Positions 5,274 through 5,425 of a stretch of DNA of 5,425 nt are shown one piece after another (the first letter of the stretch is position 1; every line of letters starts with the position of its first letter). The DNA comes from Bacteroidales bacterium (lineage in GTDB: Bacteria; Bacteroidota; Bacteroidia; Bacteroidales; UBA1556), in assembly GCA_029935325.1 (NCBI GenBank), contig JAOZKO010000208.1:1-5425 (forward strand), given 5' to 3'. The translations under genes were made by a program, and so were the position numbers. The notes under the pieces are model-generated. The model ran no database searches and was not told where the DNA came from. It saw nothing but the letters and a program-made list of their open reading frames with translations.

Positions 5274-5425
5274 ATGAGCAGGCTTAAAATCATTATTATT
5301 TCCTTAATTATTTTTATGGGTATTATACTGTATCCGTTTCGAGGTGCTGAGCCGATACAATATATAGATAGAGCTAGCGGAGAGATAATGATAGAAAAAG
5401 TACCTGGCGAATACTGGCTAAATTG
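5274..5425 (+). CDS. psd: Probable phosphatidylserine decarboxylase, 5' end only
   Basis: The reading frame is open from ATG 5274 to the window edge, giving 50 complete codons and two bases of a further codon (TG). Residues about 4-20 are a hydrophobic, probably membrane-anchoring segment (LKIIIISLIIFMGIILY). After it comes IQYIDRASGEIMIEKVPGEY, then WLN, with a next codon compatible with Trp. This resembles the N-terminal motif of clostridial-type Psd enzymes, where an IKYYNR-like stretch leads to EKVAGEKYLNW. Psd is a membrane-associated pyruvoyl enzyme that converts phosphatidylserine to phosphatidylethanolamine. Its self-cleavage site lies near the C-terminus and is outside this window. 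The Met codon at 5316 would shorten the membrane segment and is less likely to be the start. The identification rests on about 25 residues. Confidence 0.7.
   Translation, partial: MSRLKIIIISLIIFMGIILYPFRGAEPIQYIDRASGEIMIEKVPGEYWLN

Overview
The window reads as a piece of chromosome from a low-GC member of the Bacteroidota. Three things point there. The large surface protein ends in a type IX secretion (T9SS) type A sorting domain. Three start regions carry the Bacteroidota -7 promoter element TAnnTTTG. Start codons lack Shine-Dalgarno sequences and often follow A/T-rich leaders. The order within the phylum cannot be settled from this sequence.

Layout. Positions 1-442 hold no gene. This is a strongly pyrimidine-rich (plus strand) mosaic of repeats: a 52-53 bp unit in three tandem copies plus a fourth partial copy, a short CTCAACTTC-based module in three places, and one imperfect hairpin. 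The last repeat copy stops two bases before the tadA stop codon. On the minus strand follow tadA (443-886, tRNA adenosine deaminase) and a small, extremely basic lipoprotein (1067-1327) with its own intrinsic terminator (1014-1048). Between these two genes lie two perfect inverted repeats that sit over and upstream of the tadA promoter.

On the plus strand, 1568-3760 encodes a 730-residue secreted right-handed beta-helix protein with Ig-like domains and a T9SS type A tail. Seven bases later comes a secreted M23 peptidase with a C-terminal LysM domain (3768-4643), probably co-transcribed. A separate promoter at 4719-4726 serves an OsmC/YhfA-like protein (4791-5207), which ends in a clear terminator (5232-5259). 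The window closes with the 5' end of a probable phosphatidylserine decarboxylase gene (from 5274, cut by the window edge).

The plus-strand genes share an envelope theme: surface protein, peptidoglycan hydrolase, phospholipid synthesis, and a probable thiol peroxidase. Only the first two look like one operon. No mobile element, CRISPR array or RNA gene was seen. The genes belong to known families. The least explained material is the repeat block, the paired dyads before tadA and the basic lipoprotein.
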